From NCBI GenBank assembly GCA_050731755.1, contig JBOHPP010000210.1, positions 1 through 8,506 of the forward strand: a stretch of 8,506 nucleotides of DNA, written 5' to 3'. The translations under genes were made by a program, and so were the position numbers. The DNA comes from JBOHPP01 sp050731755. GTDB taxonomy: Bacteria > Methylomirabilota > Methylomirabilia > Rokubacteriales > CSP1-6. Of the stretch, positions 7,198 to 8,506 are shown one piece after another. A model generated the notes under the pieces. That model was not told the DNA's origin. It was given only the letters and a program-made list of their open reading frames with translations, and did not search any database. Numbering within the stretch: position 1 is the first letter of the stretch; the number at the start of each line of letters is the position of its first letter.

Positions 7198-8506
7198 ATG
7201 TCGGTTCGAACCCAGATCTCGGCCGCGTTGGTGGGTTTGCTTCTGGTGCTGGCTTCGGGCTTTTTCTCGCCCGGTGCCGCCGGCCCGCCGTCATCGACAT
7301 TCGCCGCCTCCGGCGAAGCGGCGCTTCCCCCTTCGCCCGACGGTCGCGACGGGCTCGGTCCGGTCGCCGATCCCCAAGAGCCCGCCGAGGAGCCGGCTTC
7401 CGGCGGGACGCCCGCCGAAGCCGAGGCGGCGCCGACCGCCGAGCCGGCTCAGACCCCCTCCGAGCCGACTGAAGCCACCGCCGAGCCCACGAGCCTTCCC
7501 CAACCTGAAATCAGCCACGAGGCGGACCCGGGGCCCGAGGTCGAGACCTACGCCGTGGTCCTCAACGACCGGGTCCAGTTCTTCATGGACCGCTACACGG
7601 GCACCCGCCGCGAAATCATCAGTGTCTGGCTCACCCGTTCCGGACCTTATCTGGACATGATCCGCGAGGTCTTCCGGGCCCGGGGGCTGCCGGAAGAGCT
7701 GGCCTTCATGGCGATGATCGAGAGCGGCTTTAATCCCCGGGCGGTGTCCCGAGCGGGCGCGAAGGGCCTCTGGCAGTTCATGGCCGCTACGGCTCGACGC
7801 TACGGCCTGCGAGTTGACCAATGGGTGGACGAGCGCCTGGACCCCGTGAAATCGACCAATGCCGCGGCCGCATATCTCACGGACCTCCACCGGCAGTTCG
7901 GCTCATGGCCTCTAGTCAAGGCCGCCTACAACGCGGGTGAAGTAAAGGTAGCCCGCGCCATCCAGGCGACGGGAACGACCGACTTTTGGATTTTGGCCCG
8001 GAGTCGGTTCTTACGGCAGGAAACCAAGGACTTCGTGCCGGCCATTCATGCGGTGACACTCATCGGTCGTGACCCCGCCCGCTACGGCTTCGAGCCGGGC
8101 AGAGCCGAGGAGTCATCCGCCGGCAGCTCTGTCTCCGTCCCCCCTGCGACGAACCTCCGGACACTCGCGGTTCGGGCCGGGCTCCCGTGGACCGCGCTTC
8201 GGATGCTGAACCCGGTCCTGGTCCGCGGCGTGACGCCGCCGGGCCGGCCCTACAAGCTGACGGTTCCCGACGAAGCGGTTGAGCGTGTCACGGCGGCGCT
8301 GGCCACGCGGTTCACCGTCACCCTGGCCGGCGGGCGGACGCGGGTCGCCCAGGATGTGCACATCGTGCAGCCGGGAGACACGATCCGTGCCATCGCCAGG
8401 CGGTATGGCATCTCCACTGCGGACCTCAAGCGGTGGAACAACCTGGAGGAACCGGACCGGATCCGCCCGGGTGACCGGCTGCGCGTGGCCGAGCTCCAGG
8501 TGACCG
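7198..8506 (+). CDS. MltD-like lytic murein transglycosylase with LysM domain (3' truncated by window)
   Basis: The frame is open from the ATG at 7198 to the window end, giving 436 residues and no stop. It encodes an exported, MltD-type enzyme that cleaves peptidoglycan between MurNAc and GlcNAc, forming 1,6-anhydro ends. The order is a signal peptide (1-29), a linker rich in Pro, Ala and Glu (about 36-115), an SLT catalytic domain (about 140-290), a degenerate LysM-like module (about 312-357) and a standard LysM (388-430, VQPGDTIRAIARRYGIS...). The catalytic Glu175 is in FMAMIESGFNP, followed by the family motifs GLWQFM (190-195) and AAYNAGE (242-248). The phrase LNPVLVRGVTPPGRPYKLTVP in the first repeat is typical of MltD relatives. 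No cysteine follows the signal peptide, so it does not look like a lipoprotein, unlike E. coli MltD. No good ribosome binding site precedes the ATG. It stands apart from the other genes under its own promoter. Confidence 0.93.
   Translation, partial: MSVRTQISAALVGLLLVLASGFFSPGAAGPPSSTFAASGEAALPPSPDGRDGLGPVADPQEPAEEPASGGTPAEAEAAPTAEPAQTPSEPTEATAEPTSLPQPEISHEADPGPEVETYAVVLNDRVQFFMDRYTGTRREIISVWLTRSGPYLDMIREVFRARGLPEELAFMAMIESGFNPRAVSRAGAKGLWQFMAATARRYGLRVDQWVDERLDPVKSTNAAAAYLTDLHRQFGSWPLVKAAYNAGEVKVARAIQATGTTDFWILARSRFLRQETKDFVPAIHAVTLIGRDPARYGFEPGRAEESSAGSSVSVPPATNLRTLAVRAGLPWTALRMLNPVLVRGVTPPGRPYKLTVPDEAVERVTAALATRFTVTLAGGRTRVAQDVHIVQPGDTIRAIARRYGISTADLKRWNNLEEPDRIRPGDRLRVAELQVT

Noticed and set aside
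7175..7660. An ATG at 7175 opening a 161-codon frame upstream of and over the transglycosylase gene.
   Set aside because: The product is Pro/Arg/Ser rich and out of frame with the clear SLT and LysM sequence. The frame starting at 7198 encodes the signal peptide and the catalytic domain.

Overview
The window is very G+C rich, densely coded and bacterial. It holds eight protein genes, with no tRNA, rRNA, CRISPR array or insertion sequence that I can recognise. An LpxL-type acyltransferase, a MltD-type lytic transglycosylase and several cleavable signal peptides point to a Gram-negative (diderm) bacterium. The divergent membrane pyrophosphatase and the composition would fit uncultured soil or subsurface lineages such as Rokubacteria/Methylomirabilota, but this assignment is a guess: no marker gene is present.

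Layout. (1) Bases 1-127 hold three short G+C-rich palindromes and no gene. (2) Bases 128-1793, minus strand, form a compact three-gene unit transcribed leftward: yacG (zinc-binding gyrase inhibitor family), a rhomboid intramembrane serine protease with an N-terminal zinc ribbon, and an M50 site-2-type intramembrane metalloprotease. yacG and the rhomboid overlap by 11 bases, and the last two genes are 12 bases apart. (3) Bases 1794-1982 are a divergent intergenic region with one sigma70-like promoter facing each way. A 17-base palindrome sits exactly midway between the two -35 boxes. (4) Bases 1983-6630, plus strand, form a second tight unit: hppA (ion-pumping membrane pyrophosphatase of a divergent subfamily), a DedA-family membrane protein, an LpxL/HtrB-like acyltransferase, and a secreted or periplasmic protein of unknown function. 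The junctions are 6 bases, a probable CTGA overlap and an ATGA overlap. (5) Bases 6652-7035, minus strand, encode a small secreted DUF5666-like protein convergent with the previous unit. (6) Bases 7036-7197 are a second divergent spacer with a plausible promoter for (7), a MltD-like lytic transglycosylase with a LysM domain, which runs off the right edge.

How the genes fit together (inference). All but yacG act in or across the envelope. The hppA unit couples pyrophosphate hydrolysis to an ion gradient. DedA proteins are gradient-linked lipid carriers or homeostasis factors, and the acyltransferase modifies a lipid, so the unit looks like membrane energetics plus lipid and envelope maintenance. 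The opposite unit pairs two intramembrane proteases.

No full defence, mobile or otherwise novel multi-gene system is visible. The most interesting signals are regulatory: a 13-bp perfect inverted repeat that buries the hppA stop and the dedA start, an acyltransferase gene with a strong ribosome binding site but no standard start codon in reach, and the symmetric palindrome between the divergent promoters. No gene-free stretch exceeds 300 bases.
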